Shown here piece after piece: positions 19,246 through 28,341 of a DNA stretch of 64,000 nucleotides. The notes under the pieces are model-generated. The model had not been told where the DNA came from. It worked only from the letters and a program-made list of their open reading frames with translations, and made no database searches. The stretch is taken from positions 62,001-126,000 of the forward strand of contig NZ_JACHZF010000010.1 in the NCBI RefSeq assembly GCF_014193375.1, written 5' to 3'. Source of the stretch: Halomonas campaniensis. GTDB lineage: Bacteria; Pseudomonadota; Gammaproteobacteria; Pseudomonadales; Halomonadaceae. The translations under genes and the position numbers were made by a program. Within the stretch, counting starts at the first letter, position 1; every line of letters begins with the position of its first letter.

Positions 19246-20703
19246 TCACACCTCGAGGATCTTCAGGGTGTTGGTACCGCCATGGGCGTTCATGTGGTCG
19301 CCCCGGGTCAGGATGACATGGTCGCCGGGTTCGGCGATGCCCTTTTCCACCAGCAGCGCCAGCGCCCGGTCGTTGAGCTCGGTGGGGGTCATGTCGCGGG
19401 TATCGAAGGGCAGCGAGACCACCCCGCGGTAGAGCGCCATGCGCCGCTGGGCCACCGGGCTGTGGGCCAGGCCGACGATGGGCAGCCCCGAGCGGATGCG
19501 CGAGGCAATCAAGGGCGTGTAGCCGGTCGAGGTCATGCAGGCGATGGCGGCCACGCCGGAGAGGTGGTTGGCGGCGTACATGGCCGACAGCGCGATGGTC
19601 TCGTCGATCCGCGAGAAGCCCTCGTGGATGCGGTGGCCGGATTCCTGGGCGATCTTCTCGCGCTCGGCGCCCAGGCAGACCCGGTCCATGGCCTCGATGG
19701 TCTCCACCGGGAAGTCGCCGGCGGCGGTCTCGGCGGAGAGCATCACCGCGTCGGTGCCGTCGAGCACCGCGTTGGCCACGTCGAACACCTCGGCCCGGGT
19801 GGGCAGCGGCGACTCGATCATCGACTCCATCATCTGGGTGGCGGTGATCACCGCGCGATTGAGCTGGCGGGCGCGCTTGATGATGCGCTTCTGCGTGCCG
19901 ATCAGCTGGGCGTCGCCGATCTCCACGCCGAGATCGCCGCGGGCCACCATCACCGCCTCGCTGGCCTCGATGATGCCGTCCAGGGTGGCCGCGTCGGCCA
20001 CCGCCTCGGCGCGCTCCAGCTTGGCCACCAGGCCGATCTCGGCGCCGGCCTCGCCGAGCAGCGCGCGGGCCTCGGCCATGTCGGCGGCCGTGCGCGGGAA
20101 GGAGACGGCGAGGTAGTCGACGCCGATCGCCACCGCGGTGGCGAGGTCGGCGCGGTCCTTGTCGGTGAGCGCCGGCGCCGAGAGGCCGCCGCCCTGCTTG
20201 TTGATGCCCTTGTTGTTGGAGAGCTTGCCGCCCACCACCACGGTGGTGTGGACCTCGTGGCCGCGGACGGCGGTGACGTCGAGCACCACCCGGCCGTCGT
20301 CGAGCAGCAGGCGGTCGCCCGGGGCGACGTCGTCGATCAGCTGCCGGTAGTCGCAGCCGACCCGCTCCCGGGTGCCGGCGTTGCCGTCGAGCGCCATGTC
20401 GAGCACGAAGGGGGCGCCCTCGGCCAGCTCCACGGCGCCATCGGCGAAGCGGGCGATGCGGATCTTGGGGCCCTGGAGGTCGCCCAGGGCGGCCACACTC
20501 CTGCCCAGGCGGGCGGCGATCTCGCGGACGCGGGTCAGGCGCTGGCGATGGTCGTCGGGCGAGCCGTGGGAGAAGTTGAGGCGCACCACGTCGACGCCGG
20601 CCGCGATCATCGCCTCCAGCACCCCCTCGCGGTCGCTGGCCGGCCCCAGGGTGGCGACGATCTTGGTGCGGCGTATGGGGGTGTGCAGCGGCTGTGTCGA
20701 CAT
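19246..20703 (-). CDS. pyk: pyruvate kinase
   Basis: 485 residues. Final glycolytic/Entner-Doudoroff step, phosphoenolpyruvate to pyruvate with ATP. Visible motifs: [12 protein letters not shown] at the start, VRLNFSHGS, the AKLERAEAV catalytic lysine segment (family MAKLE/K), [12 protein letters not shown], and [20 protein letters not shown]. The first gene of a pyk-mgsA unit and divergent from gap; a HexR-like site lies 53 bases upstream. Start ATG at 20703 is preceded by GGAGG on the minus strand. Confidence 0.96.
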   Translation of the reverse strand: MSTQPLHTPIRRTKIVATLGPASDREGVLEAMIAAGVDVVRLNFSHGSPDDHRQRLTRVREIAARLGRSVAALGDLQGPKIRIARFADGAVELAEGAPFVLDMALDGNAGTRERVGCDYRQLIDDVAPGDRLLLDDGRVVLDVTAVRGHEVHTTVVVGGKLSNNKGINKQGGGLSAPALTDKDRADLATAVAIGVDYLAVSFPRTAADMAEARALLGEAGAEIGLVAKLERAEAVADAATLDGIIEASEAVMVARGDLGVEIGDAQLIGTQKRIIKRARQLNRAVITATQMMESMIESPLPTRAEVFDVANAVLDGTDAVMLSAETAAGDFPVETIEAMDRVCLGAEREKIAQESGHRIHEGFSRIDETIALSAMYAANHLSGVAAIACMTSTGYTPLIASRIRSGLPIVGLAHSPVAQRRMALYRGVVSLPFDTRDMTPTELNDRALALLVEKGIAEPGDHVILTRGDHMNAHGGTNTLKILEV

Positions 20704-20755
20704 GGTGGGGTCCTCCGGGAGGGGGTGGTCGGTGGGGTCACGATAGCGCTTTTGA

Positions 20756-20770
20756 GGTAAGTTTACTACA
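20756..20770 (-). promoter_or_regulatory. candidate HexR operator upstream of pyk
   Basis: The minus strand reads TGTAGTAAACTTACC, 13 of 15 against the HexR consensus as I recall it (TGTARTAAAATTACA). HexR represses central carbon genes including gap and pyk in many gammaproteobacteria and responds to 2-keto-3-deoxy-6-phosphogluconate. Position 53 bases before pyk suits repression. Confidence 0.5.
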
Positions 20771-20887
20771 TCGCGCGATGTCCCAGGCGGTGCCGGGTGT
20801 CGCGCGATTCGCAGTTTTGCAGCGCAAAAGCTCCAGGGATGTCAGCGGATGGCAGGGGGTCCGCCATGAGATTGAAGCTCATTATGT

Positions 20888-20902
20888 TGTAAAGTTACTA
20901 AA
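20888..20902. promoter_or_regulatory. second, weaker HexR-like site in the pyk-gap interval
   Basis: Minus strand TTTAGTAACTTTACA, about 11 of 15 against the same consensus, 151 bases upstream of gap and next to an AT-rich run. Weaker than the first site. Apart from these sites and presumed promoters, the 350-base divergent interval holds no gene. Confidence 0.35.
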
Positions 20903-21053
20903 AAAATCTTGAGTCCGGCGTCGCCTTGCGCCACATTGTGGGCACACGATGAGCCGCGGGCCTGTCGAGTCGGCATTCTCGATGCCGTCCCACCTCCGCC
21001 AGTCGGCTCACCCCGGGACCCACACGTCGCCACTGGAGCAAGAGGAAGAGGAC

Positions 21054-22076
21054 ATGACGCTCAAGATCGCCATCAACGGCTTCGGCCGCATCGGCCGCAA
21101 CGTACTTCGCGCCCTTTACGAGAACGGCTACCGCCGGCGGATCCAGGTGGTGGCCATCAATGACCTGGGCGACCCGGCACTCAACGCCCACCTGCTGCGC
21201 CACGACACCGTGCACGGCCACTTCCCCTTCCCCGTGGCGCATGACGACGAGAGCCTCAGCGTGGACGGTGACCGCATCGCCATCCTCTCCGAGCGCGACC
21301 CGGCGGCGCTGCCCTGGGCGTCGCTGGGCGTCGATCTGGTGATGGAGTGCACCGGCCTGTTCACCAAGCGTGAGGCCGCGGCGAAGCACCTCGAGGCCGG
21401 CGCCGGGCGCGTGCTGATCTCCGCCCCGAGCCCCGATGCCGACGCCACCGTGGTCTACGGCGTCAATGAGGACGTGCTCAAGCCCGAGCACAAGGTGGTC
21501 TCCAATGCCTCCTGCACCACCAACTGCCTGGCGCCGGTGGCCCAGGCCCTGGATGAGGCGGTGGGCATCGAGAACGGCCTGATGACCACGGTTCACGCCT
21601 ACACCAACGACCAGAACCTCTCCGACGTCTATCACAAGGATCCCTACCGGGCCCGCAGCGCCACGCACTCGATGATCCCCACCAAGACCGGCGCCGCCGC
21701 CGCGGTGGGCCTGGTGCTGCCGGGCCTGGCCGGCAAGTTCGATGGCCTGGCGGTCCGCGTGCCGGTGATCAACGTCTCGCTGGTCGACCTGGTCTTCACC
21801 GCCAGCCGCGACACCACCCGGGAGGAGATCAACGCCATCGTCGCCCGGGCCGCCGAGGCATCGCCGGTGCTGGCGGTCAACGCCCAGCCGCTGGTCTCCA
21901 TCGACTTCAACCACGACGCCAACTCCTCCACCTTCGATGCCAACCATACCCGCGTGAACGGACGGCTGGTGAAGGTGATGGCCTGGTACGACAACGAGTG
22001 GGGCTTCTCCAACCGCATGCTGGACACCGCCCTGGCCATGCAGGCCGCTGCCGACGCCAAGCGCGACGCGGCCTGA
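21054..22076 (+). CDS. gap: glyceraldehyde-3-phosphate dehydrogenase, type I
   Basis: 340 residues. Starts [24 protein letters not shown], with the dinucleotide fold; catalytic Cys154 in [12 protein letters not shown] and His181 in [10 protein letters not shown]. The cofactor-site segment reads [22 protein letters not shown], like the Pseudomonas gap paralogue next to Entner-Doudoroff genes rather than erythrose-4-phosphate dehydrogenase. NAD/NADP preference cannot be settled by eye. ATG at 21054 has AGGAAGAGG upstream; 35 extra upstream codons are non-conserved. Divergent from pyk-mgsA, with a strong terminator behind. Confidence 0.93.
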   Translation: MTLKIAINGFGRIGRNVLRALYENGYRRRIQVVAINDLGDPALNAHLLRHDTVHGHFPFPVAHDDESLSVDGDRIAILSERDPAALPWASLGVDLVMECTGLFTKREAAAKHLEAGAGRVLISAPSPDADATVVYGVNEDVLKPEHKVVSNASCTTNCLAPVAQALDEAVGIENGLMTTVHAYTNDQNLSDVYHKDPYRARSATHSMIPTKTGAAAAVGLVLPGLAGKFDGLAVRVPVINVSLVDLVFTASRDTTREEINAIVARAAEASPVLAVNAQPLVSIDFNHDANSSTFDANHTRVNGRLVKVMAWYDNEWGFSNRMLDTALAMQAAADAKRDAA

Positions 22077-22131
22077 GCCGCGCCTGCCCGGCCGGGTAGC
22101 CGCGACGGACCCGTTCGAGAAGCGGCCGTGA

Positions 22132-22163
22132 CGAACGCCGGGGCGTGACCGCCCCGGCGTTCG
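22132..22163. terminator. bidirectional terminator between gap and the hydrolase gene
   Basis: Perfect 14-bp stem (CGAACGCCGGGGCG and complement) with a TGAC loop, lying between the convergent stops of gap and the hydrolase. No long T run on either side. Confidence 0.8.
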
Positions 22164-22180
22164 CGTGTCTGGCGTGTCGG

Positions 22181-23113
22181 TCAGGCGTGCCGGGGGTGGT
22201 GCCGGTGGCGGCCCGGGGCGGCCGCGGGCAGCGCTTCCTGGGTCAGCCAGGCCAGGGCGATCGGCCAGAGGCTGTGGCGGAAGCGGTCGTGGAAGAAGGC
22301 GAAGTGGCCGATCCGCTCGGCGTCGATCTCCTGCGGCGAGAGCCGCAGGTGGGTGCGCGGGCTCGAGGTGAAGTAGCCGAGCAGGCGCTCGATGGCCGGT
22401 TCGGTGCCGAAGGGGTCGTCGGTGACGCTCAGCGCCAGCAGCGGGGCGCGCAGCTGGCCGAAGCGCGCCCGTCGCTCGGCCGCCAGGCGGCGCCCGCGCG
22501 GCGAGCGGTGGCGGAAGCTCTGCTCGAAGCCGGGGCGCATGGTCGACCAGTCGAGCGCCACGCCGCGGGGCGTGTCCTCCATCCAGCCCAGGCGCTTGGC
22601 GGGCACGTAGCCCAGCGCCACGGCCAGCAGCGGCATCACCAGGTGCCACTTGAGCAGCATGCCGCGGCGCAGCTCGGGCCGGTAGTCGCGCCAGTAGGCG
22701 AACTGGGAGCCCATGGAGAAGGCCCGCCGCACCCGGCCATTGGAGGGTGCCAGGCCCAGGGCGAAACCGCCGATGGAGTGGGCCACCACGTCCAGGGGCT
22801 GCCCCGGAAACGCCGCCAGGGCGTGCCGCAGGGCGCCCTCGCAGTCCAGTTCGCCCCAGTCGTACCAGCTGGCCGGCAGGCGACGCAGCGAGGCGGGCGG
22901 GCGCGAGGCTCCGATGCCGCGGTAGTCGTAGGTGACCACGTCCATGCCGTGGGCATGCAGGTAGGCGGCGAAGCGGTGGTAGTAGCGGCTGGCCACCGAG
23001 GTGGCCGGGTTGATCACCACCACCGGGCGCGACGGGTCCGCGTGCGCATGGCGCCATTCGTGGCCCTGCAGGCGAAAGCCATCGGCGGCCGGGAAGGTGA
23101 TGGGCTGGGGCAT
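22181..23113 (-). CDS. alpha/beta-fold hydrolase
   Basis: 310 residues of serine alpha/beta hydrolase type. The oxyanion region is VVVINPATSVASRYYHRFAAY; the nucleophile elbow is AHSIGG (Ser in VVAHSIGGFALG); a likely acid lies in LSVTDDPFG and the catalytic His in RIGHFAFF. No signal peptide, so probably cytoplasmic. The C-terminus is His/Pro-rich. The substrate is unknown; no neighbour gives a clue (aspartokinase upstream, gap convergent). Confidence 0.82.
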   Translation of the reverse strand: MPQPITFPAADGFRLQGHEWRHAHADPSRPVVVINPATSVASRYYHRFAAYLHAHGMDVVTYDYRGIGASRPPASLRRLPASWYDWGELDCEGALRHALAAFPGQPLDVVAHSIGGFALGLAPSNGRVRRAFSMGSQFAYWRDYRPELRRGMLLKWHLVMPLLAVALGYVPAKRLGWMEDTPRGVALDWSTMRPGFEQSFRHRSPRGRRLAAERRARFGQLRAPLLALSVTDDPFGTEPAIERLLGYFTSSPRTHLRLSPQEIDAERIGHFAFFHDRFRHSLWPIALAWLTQEALPAAAPGRHRHHPRHA

Positions 23114-23207
23114 GGGGCGAATCCTGTCGGGGCGGGCACGGGTGGCCCGCTACCATCGCACAGGCGCGCCCCGCCGGCATTGGCACCTTCGGCGAAGCCG
23201 GCGGGCC

Positions 23208-24500
23208 TCAGTCCGGGATATGCCAGGTCTCGGGGCACTGGTCGCCGCGGAACAGCCGCTGGGCGGTACCGGCATTGCCTCGTTCGGCGAGCACCTCGCG
23301 CCCCTCGGCGAGGGCCTCGAGCAGCGCCGGGGTGGGGTGGCGAACGGTCAGCAGGGTGAGCCCCTCGTGGCGATCCAGCCGGTAGTCGGCGGCCAGCGAG
23401 TCGGCCAGCGGGTCGAGCTTCTCGGGCTTCGGGTCGACGCAGAGCCGCAGCCGCATCGCCTCGCTGTCGATCAGGTTGGCATGCAGGCCGACGTCGACGA
23501 GGCGGCCGAGGATGTCGTGCAGCCGGGCCTCGTCCATGAAGGCGAAGTCGCGGGGCGTGACCTCCAGCAGCACCTGGTCGTCGCGCAGGATGAAGGCGGG
23601 GTGGGCGGCGTCGTGGCGCGTCTCGGCGTCGATGGTGCTGGACGGGGCGCCCGGCTCCAGGAAGGAGCGCACCGTCAGCGGGATCGCCTTCTGCTGGAGC
23701 GGGCCCAGGGTCTTGGGGTGGATCACCTTGGCGCCGTGCCAGGCCAGCTCGACGGCCTCGGCGTAGGAGAGGTGCGCCAGCGGCACGGCATTGTCGAAGC
23801 GCCGCGGGTCGGCGTTGAATAGCCCCGGCACGTCCTTCCAGATCACCACCTCCTCGGCCCCCAGGCAGTGGGCGAGGATGGCCGCGCTGAAGTCCGAGCC
23901 CTCGCGTCCCAGGCTGCTCATGGCCCCCGTGGGCGTGGCGCCGATGAAGCCCTGGGTCAGCAGCAGCCGGCCGTCCTCCAGGGGCAGGTCCGCGACCCGG
24001 CGGGCGGTGGCCGCCCAGTCGACGTTGGCGGCCTGGTGACAGGCGTCGGTGACGACCAGCTCGCGGGCATCGCACCAGGTGGTGGCCACGCCGGTGGCGT
24101 CGAGCCAGGCGGCGACGAGGGTGGTGGAGAGCAGCTCGCCGTAGCCGATGGTCTGGTCGTAGTGCAGGGGGTAGGAGGCGTCGCGGTACTGGCGGTGCCG
24201 GGCGTCCAGCTCGTCGAACAGCGCGGCGACCCGTGCCGCCGGGCCCCCTCCCTCGCCGAAGAGCTCGGTCATCACCGTGAGGTGGGCCTGGCGCAGGGCC
24301 TCGAGGCGGCGGCGGTAGTCGGCCTCGTCACCCTCTCGCGCCGCCGCGATCAGCGCCTCCAGGGCGTTGGTGGTCTTGCCCATGGCCGACACGACCACGA
24401 CCAGCGGCCGGTCGGGGAAGCCGGCCAGCAGCTCCCCCAGGTGGCGGATGGCCGCGGCGTCCTGGATCGAGGCGCCACCGAACTTGAAGACCCGGGTCAT
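23208..24500 (-). CDS. aspartate kinase, atypical class
   Basis: 430 residues. N-terminal amino-acid kinase domain with VFKFGGASIQD (family usually KFGGTS), VVVSAMGKTTNALE, and GREGSDFSAAILA; a C-terminal part of about 120 residues resembles ACT regulatory domains. The KFGGAS type is commoner in Bacteroidetes than in the main gammaproteobacterial LysC, so this looks like a second aspartokinase. It would make aspartyl phosphate for lysine, threonine, methionine or ectoine. ATG 24500 chosen over GTG 24503 for spacing to AGGGGG. It stands alone and is divergent from phnF. Confidence 0.82.
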   Translation of the reverse strand: MTRVFKFGGASIQDAAAIRHLGELLAGFPDRPLVVVVSAMGKTTNALEALIAAAREGDEADYRRRLEALRQAHLTVMTELFGEGGGPAARVAALFDELDARHRQYRDASYPLHYDQTIGYGELLSTTLVAAWLDATGVATTWCDARELVVTDACHQAANVDWAATARRVADLPLEDGRLLLTQGFIGATPTGAMSSLGREGSDFSAAILAHCLGAEEVVIWKDVPGLFNADPRRFDNAVPLAHLSYAEAVELAWHGAKVIHPKTLGPLQQKAIPLTVRSFLEPGAPSSTIDAETRHDAAHPAFILRDDQVLLEVTPRDFAFMDEARLHDILGRLVDVGLHANLIDSEAMRLRLCVDPKPEKLDPLADSLAADYRLDRHEGLTLLTVRHPTPALLEALAEGREVLAERGNAGTAQRLFRGDQCPETWHIPD

Positions 24501-24646
24501 CACTGGCCCCCTTCACGATGGGTTTCCTCCACCTTAGAGGCCAGGGCCGCTGCGGGAAAGGGCCGCGGCGTATGCCTGCGCGCAAGGCAACTATCACGTA
24601 ACCGACACCTTGCCGTCATCAAGCGTCGCTAGTGTGGCACCTGTCC

Positions 24647-24662
24647 ACTCATCTAGACGACT
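24647..24662. promoter_or_regulatory. candidate PhnF operator just before phnF
   Basis: Imperfect palindrome ACTCATCTAGACGACT centred on CTAG, 12 of 16 positions symmetric, ending four bases before the phnF start codon. GntR/HutC repressors usually bind such short palindromes in their own promoter, so autorepression is plausible. Confidence 0.4.
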
Positions 24663-24666
24663 ACAC

Positions 24667-25395
24667 ATGAGCCTCTACGCCGTTGACCGTGATTCCGGGC
24701 TGGCCCTTTACCGCCAGATCGCCAGCCGACTCGAACAGGAGGTGCGTCACCGTTTCGTCCCGGGTGACGGCCTGCCCTCCGAGACCGCCCTCGCCGAACA
24801 GTTCGGCGTCAATCGCCATACCCTGCGCCGTGCCGTGGATGAGCTGGTCGAGGCGGGGCTACTGGAGCGGCGCCATGGGCTCGGCGTGTTCGTGCTGGAT
24901 ACCCAACTGGACTACCGGATCAGCCAGGCGACCCGCTTCACCGAGAACCTGGCCTCGCTCGGCCTGATGACCGATCTGCGCATTCTGCGCAAGCAGACCC
25001 TCGGCGCCATCGCCGGGGTAGCCGAGCGGCTGGACATTGCCGAAGGAAGGGCAGTGCACTGGATCGAGACGCTGCGACTGGTGGAGGGGCGTCCGCTGTG
25101 CGTGATCTCGCACTTCGCTCCGGCCGAGCGCTTTCCCGATCTGCTGGAGCGCTTCGAGCGCGATTCGCTGCATGCGTTGCTGGAGGCGGGCTACGGCTGC
25201 CGACTGCGTCGTACCGAGAGCCTGGTGACGGCGGTGCTCCCGCAAGGGGACGACGCCAGGCTGCTGGGCATGCCGCAGAACCGACCGGTGCTGCGGGTCA
25301 AGAGCGTGAACGTGAATGACCGGGATGGCACCCCGGTCGAGTACGCCATCACCCGGTTCCGCGCAGACCGGATCCAACTGCGCATCAACCCATGA
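24667..25395 (+). CDS. phnF: GntR/HutC-family regulator PhnF of phosphonate metabolism
   Basis: 242 residues. Winged-helix domain about 10-78 (LYRQIASRLEQEV, then SETALAEQFGVNRHTLRRAVDEL and LLERRHGLGVFV), and a UTRA ligand domain about 90-240. First gene of the C-P lyase operon, where PhnF is the expected local repressor. ATG at 24667 matches the family start; 19 more codons upstream have no homology. A palindrome sits at its 5' end. It overlaps nothing, with phnD 50 bases on. Confidence 0.9.
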   Translation: MSLYAVDRDSGLALYRQIASRLEQEVRHRFVPGDGLPSETALAEQFGVNRHTLRRAVDELVEAGLLERRHGLGVFVLDTQLDYRISQATRFTENLASLGLMTDLRILRKQTLGAIAGVAERLDIAEGRAVHWIETLRLVEGRPLCVISHFAPAERFPDLLERFERDSLHALLEAGYGCRLRRTESLVTAVLPQGDDARLLGMPQNRPVLRVKSVNVNDRDGTPVEYAITRFRADRIQLRINP

Positions 25396-25445
25396 AGGTC
25401 TCGCAAACCTCGCTGAACGTCACTCCCCCCACAGGAGCTCCTGCA

Positions 25446-26387
25446 ATGTATCTGAAACCTCTTGCCTCGATCAAACCGCTTGCCGCTGCCACCCTGCTGC
25501 TGGCGCTTCCGCTGGCTGCCATGGCGACGCAGAACGACGGCAGCCCTGACAGCCCCCTGCGGGTGATCCTGGTGCCCGCCGATGGCGGCACCGAGGATGG
25601 CACCCGGCGCGACTTCCAGCCGGTCTTCTCGGCCATCGAGCAGGTGACCGGCCTGCAGTTCGACATCAAGGTGGGCCAGAGCTACGGCTCGGTGGTAGAG
25701 GCGATGTGCAACGGCGTGGCCGACATCGCCTGGTTCGGCCCGCTGAGCTACCTGCAGGCCCGCGAGCAGGGCTGCGCCGAACTGCTGGCGCTGGCCGTGC
25801 GCGACGGCGGTTCCGTCTACTACTCCGGCCTCTTTGCCCATGCCGACAGCGGCATCGAGACGCTGGCCGACTTCCCCGGCAAGCGGGTGGCGCTGGGCGA
25901 CGTCAACTCCACCTCCAGCTTCGCGGTACCGGTGGCGATGATGCTCGAGGCGGATATTGATCCGGTCACAGACCTCGGTGCCATCAACATGGCCGGCAGC
26001 CATGCCAACGTGCTCCAGGCCCTGGCCGAGGGCCTGGTGGATGCCGGCGGCGCCTCTTTCGACTCCTACGAACGCGCCGTCAACGGCGGGTCGATCGACC
26101 CGAGCCGGATCACCGTGGTGGCCAAGAGCGAGCCGATTCCCTACCCGCCGCTGGCCATCCATCCCGATGTCGATGGGGCAGTCAAGGCGACCCTGCGCGA
26201 CGTCTTCAACCGCATCGACCAGCTGCCGGGCATCACCCCGGAGCAGATTCGCGGCTACGGCGGCGGCCGGGTGGACGGCTACACCGCCGAGGTCAGCGAG
26301 GAGGTGATGACCAAGGCCGGCGAGATGTTCGAGCGGGTCAACGATTCCCTCAAGCAGGAGATCATCCGCAAGAGCAGCGTCCGCTGA
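25446..26387 (+). CDS. phnD: phosphonate ABC transporter, periplasmic binding protein
   Basis: 313 residues. Signal peptide about 1-26 (LAAATLLLALPLAAMA). The mature protein has the PhnD-family core: LRVILVPADGGTED near the start, a VVEAMCNGVADIAWFGPLSY segment, and GDVNSTSSFAVP. It captures phosphonates in the periplasm for PhnCE. ATG at 25446 has AGGAG nine bases upstream. A stable hairpin follows the gene. Divergent from E. coli PhnD at the ends but the fold is clear. Confidence 0.92.
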   Translation: MYLKPLASIKPLAAATLLLALPLAAMATQNDGSPDSPLRVILVPADGGTEDGTRRDFQPVFSAIEQVTGLQFDIKVGQSYGSVVEAMCNGVADIAWFGPLSYLQAREQGCAELLALAVRDGGSVYYSGLFAHADSGIETLADFPGKRVALGDVNSTSSFAVPVAMMLEADIDPVTDLGAINMAGSHANVLQALAEGLVDAGGASFDSYERAVNGGSIDPSRITVVAKSEPIPYPPLAIHPDVDGAVKATLRDVFNRIDQLPGITPEQIRGYGGGRVDGYTAEVSEEVMTKAGEMFERVNDSLKQEIIRKSSVR

Positions 26388-26417
26388 GCGGCCGGTTCCC
26401 CCTTCATGCCCCGGGAG

Positions 26418-26441
26418 GCCGGCCCGTTACCACGGGCCGGC
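26418..26441 (+). other. stem-loop between phnD and phnC
   Basis: Perfect 10-bp stem GCCGGCCCGT / ACGGGCCGGC with TACC loop, no T run. Placed directly after a binding-protein gene, it may protect the phnD message from 3' decay or trim read-through to phnC. Confidence 0.55.
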
Positions 26442-26471
26442 ACCGCCAGGGCGTCAGCAAGAGGCAATGAC

Positions 26472-27278
26472 ATGATTCGCTTCGAGTCACTCAACAAGGT
26501 ATGGCCCGACGGCACCCACGCCATTCGCGATGTCTCCCTCGAGGTACCACGCGGGCAGTTCTGCGTGATCCTGGGCCCCTCCGGGGCGGGCAAATCCACC
26601 CTGCTGCGGGCCGTCAACGGCCTGATGCAGCCTTCTTCGGGGCGGGTGGTGATCGATGGCACCGAGTTCAATGCCAGGACCCAGTCGGTGCTGCGCCGTC
26701 GCGTGGCCATGGTCCACCAGCACTTCAACCTGACCAACCGCATGAGCGTGGCGGCCAACGTGCTGGCCGGGCTGCTGCCGATGGTGTCGACCGCGCGGGC
26801 GATGTCGGGCTGGTTCCGGCCGGAGCACCGCGAGAAGGCGTGTGAGCTGCTCGCCCAGGTGGGGCTTTCCCCGGCGCACCTCAAGCGCCGGGCCGGGGAG
26901 CTCTCCGGCGGGCAGCAGCAGCGGGTCGGTATCGCCCGGGCCTTCATGCTCGACCCGGAAGTGGTGTTGGCCGACGAACCGGTCGCCAGCCTCGACCCCA
27001 AGATCTCCAGCGACATCCTGAGACTGATTCGTGACGCGGCGCGCGAGCGCAATGCCACCGTGCTGTGCAGCCTGCACCAGGTCGAGCTGGCGCGGGAGTT
27101 CGGCGACCGCATCGTCGGCATGCGCGATGGCCAGATCGTCTTCGACGGCTCGCCGGAGGCCTTCACCGACGAGTGCGTGGAGTCGCTCTACCACGGAGCG
27201 GTGTGGGACGACACCACACCGGAGGAAGCAGCCGGGTCATCGCTGGCTCTCGGCACGACCAATGTCTCCCTGGCGTAA
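26472..27278 (+). CDS. phnC: phosphonate ABC transporter, ATPase
   Basis: 268 residues. Walker A GPSGAGKST (about 33-41), Q-loop VAMVHQHFNL, signature LSGGQQQRVGIARAFM, Walker B VVLADEPVASLDP and a switch His in CSLHQVELA. Energises phosphonate uptake with PhnD and PhnE. ATG at 26472 matches the family start (MIRFESLNKVWPDG); 22 upstream codons are not conserved. Confidence 0.94.
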   Translation: MIRFESLNKVWPDGTHAIRDVSLEVPRGQFCVILGPSGAGKSTLLRAVNGLMQPSSGRVVIDGTEFNARTQSVLRRRVAMVHQHFNLTNRMSVAANVLAGLLPMVSTARAMSGWFRPEHREKACELLAQVGLSPAHLKRRAGELSGGQQQRVGIARAFMLDPEVVLADEPVASLDPKISSDILRLIRDAARERNATVLCSLHQVELAREFGDRIVGMRDGQIVFDGSPEAFTDECVESLYHGAVWDDTTPEEAAGSSLALGTTNVSLA

Positions 27279-27288
27279 GGAGAGGGCC

Positions 27289-28314
27289 ATGACGACGCGA
27301 CCTATTCCCGTGCCCCCCAGGGGGGCAGAAGTGAAGTGGCACCTGTCGCCCCCCTACAGCGCCAGGCACCTGCTGTGGCTGGTGCTGATCGTTGCCCTGC
27401 TGCTGGTGACCGGCCAGCGTACCGACATGGATCGCATGGTGGCGATGACCACCCAGGCGGTGGGCAACCTGATCGGGGTGGCGGATGACTCCCAGGTGGT
27501 GCGTGGCCTCTCGCGAGTCGGCACGGCGATGTGGCCCCCGGTGATCGGCGAGGTCGAGGAGGTCAACCGCATGAGCGACCTCGATCGCGACCGCCTGCCC
27601 CTGTTCTCCTATATCGAGGTGCAGGAGCGTGTCGAGCAGCGCATGAACCTCGAGACGCTGCAACTGGAGGCGGCCACCGAGCAGGTCGAGGTGCTGGTCA
27701 AGCCGCTCGGCTACGTCTGGACCGTCTTCGTCAAGATGGTCGAGACCCTGGAGATCGCCCTGTGGGGAACGCTGCTCTCGGTGGTGCTCTCCATTCCCCT
27801 GGCCTACTTCGCGGCGCGCAACTACAGCGCCAACCGCTTCACCTACACCGCCGCCCGAGGGTTCATCAGCCTGCTGCGCTCCGTTCCCGAGCTGATCGTG
27901 GCCCTGTTTCTGGTGCTGGCCTATGGCTTCGGCCCGATTGCCGGGGTGCTGGCCCTGGGCCTGCATGCCGCGGGCTTCCTCGGCAAGTTCTACGCCGAGG
28001 ACATCGAGAACGCCGACAAGAAGCCCCAGGAGGCACTGGAGGCCATCGGTGCCGGCAAGATCAAGACATTGTGGTACGGCGTGCTGCCCCAGGTGCTGCC
28101 GCAGTACATCGCCTACACCGCCTACATCATGGACCGCAACCTGCGCATGGCCACGGTGGTGGGCCTGGTGGGGGCCGGCGGCATCGGCCAGGAGCTCAAG
28201 GGCCGCTTCGACATGTTCCAGTACGGCCACGTGATGACCATCCTGATCGCCATCTTCATCTTCGTCTTCCTGCTCGATCAGCTGCAGGCACGCATCCGTG
28301 CCCGACTGATCTGA
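27289..28314 (+). CDS. phnE: phosphonate ABC transporter, permease
   Basis: 341 residues. An N-terminal helix (HLLWLVLIVALLLVTG), a long hydrophilic/periplasmic stretch to about residue 135, then the binding-protein-dependent permease core with about five helices. The EAA loop reads EALEAIGAGKIKTLWYGVLPQVLP, where PhnC docks. Longer than E. coli PhnE because of the periplasmic stretch. Start ATG at 27289 after AAGGAGAGGG, ten bases past phnC. Confidence 0.92.
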   Translation: MTTRPIPVPPRGAEVKWHLSPPYSARHLLWLVLIVALLLVTGQRTDMDRMVAMTTQAVGNLIGVADDSQVVRGLSRVGTAMWPPVIGEVEEVNRMSDLDRDRLPLFSYIEVQERVEQRMNLETLQLEAATEQVEVLVKPLGYVWTVFVKMVETLEIALWGTLLSVVLSIPLAYFAARNYSANRFTYTAARGFISLLRSVPELIVALFLVLAYGFGPIAGVLALGLHAAGFLGKFYAEDIENADKKPQEALEAIGAGKIKTLWYGVLPQVLPQYIAYTAYIMDRNLRMATVVGLVGAGGIGQELKGRFDMFQYGHVMTILIAIFIFVFLLDQLQARIRARLI

Positions 28315-28341
28315 TCGCCAACCGACATGCAAGGCAATCCC

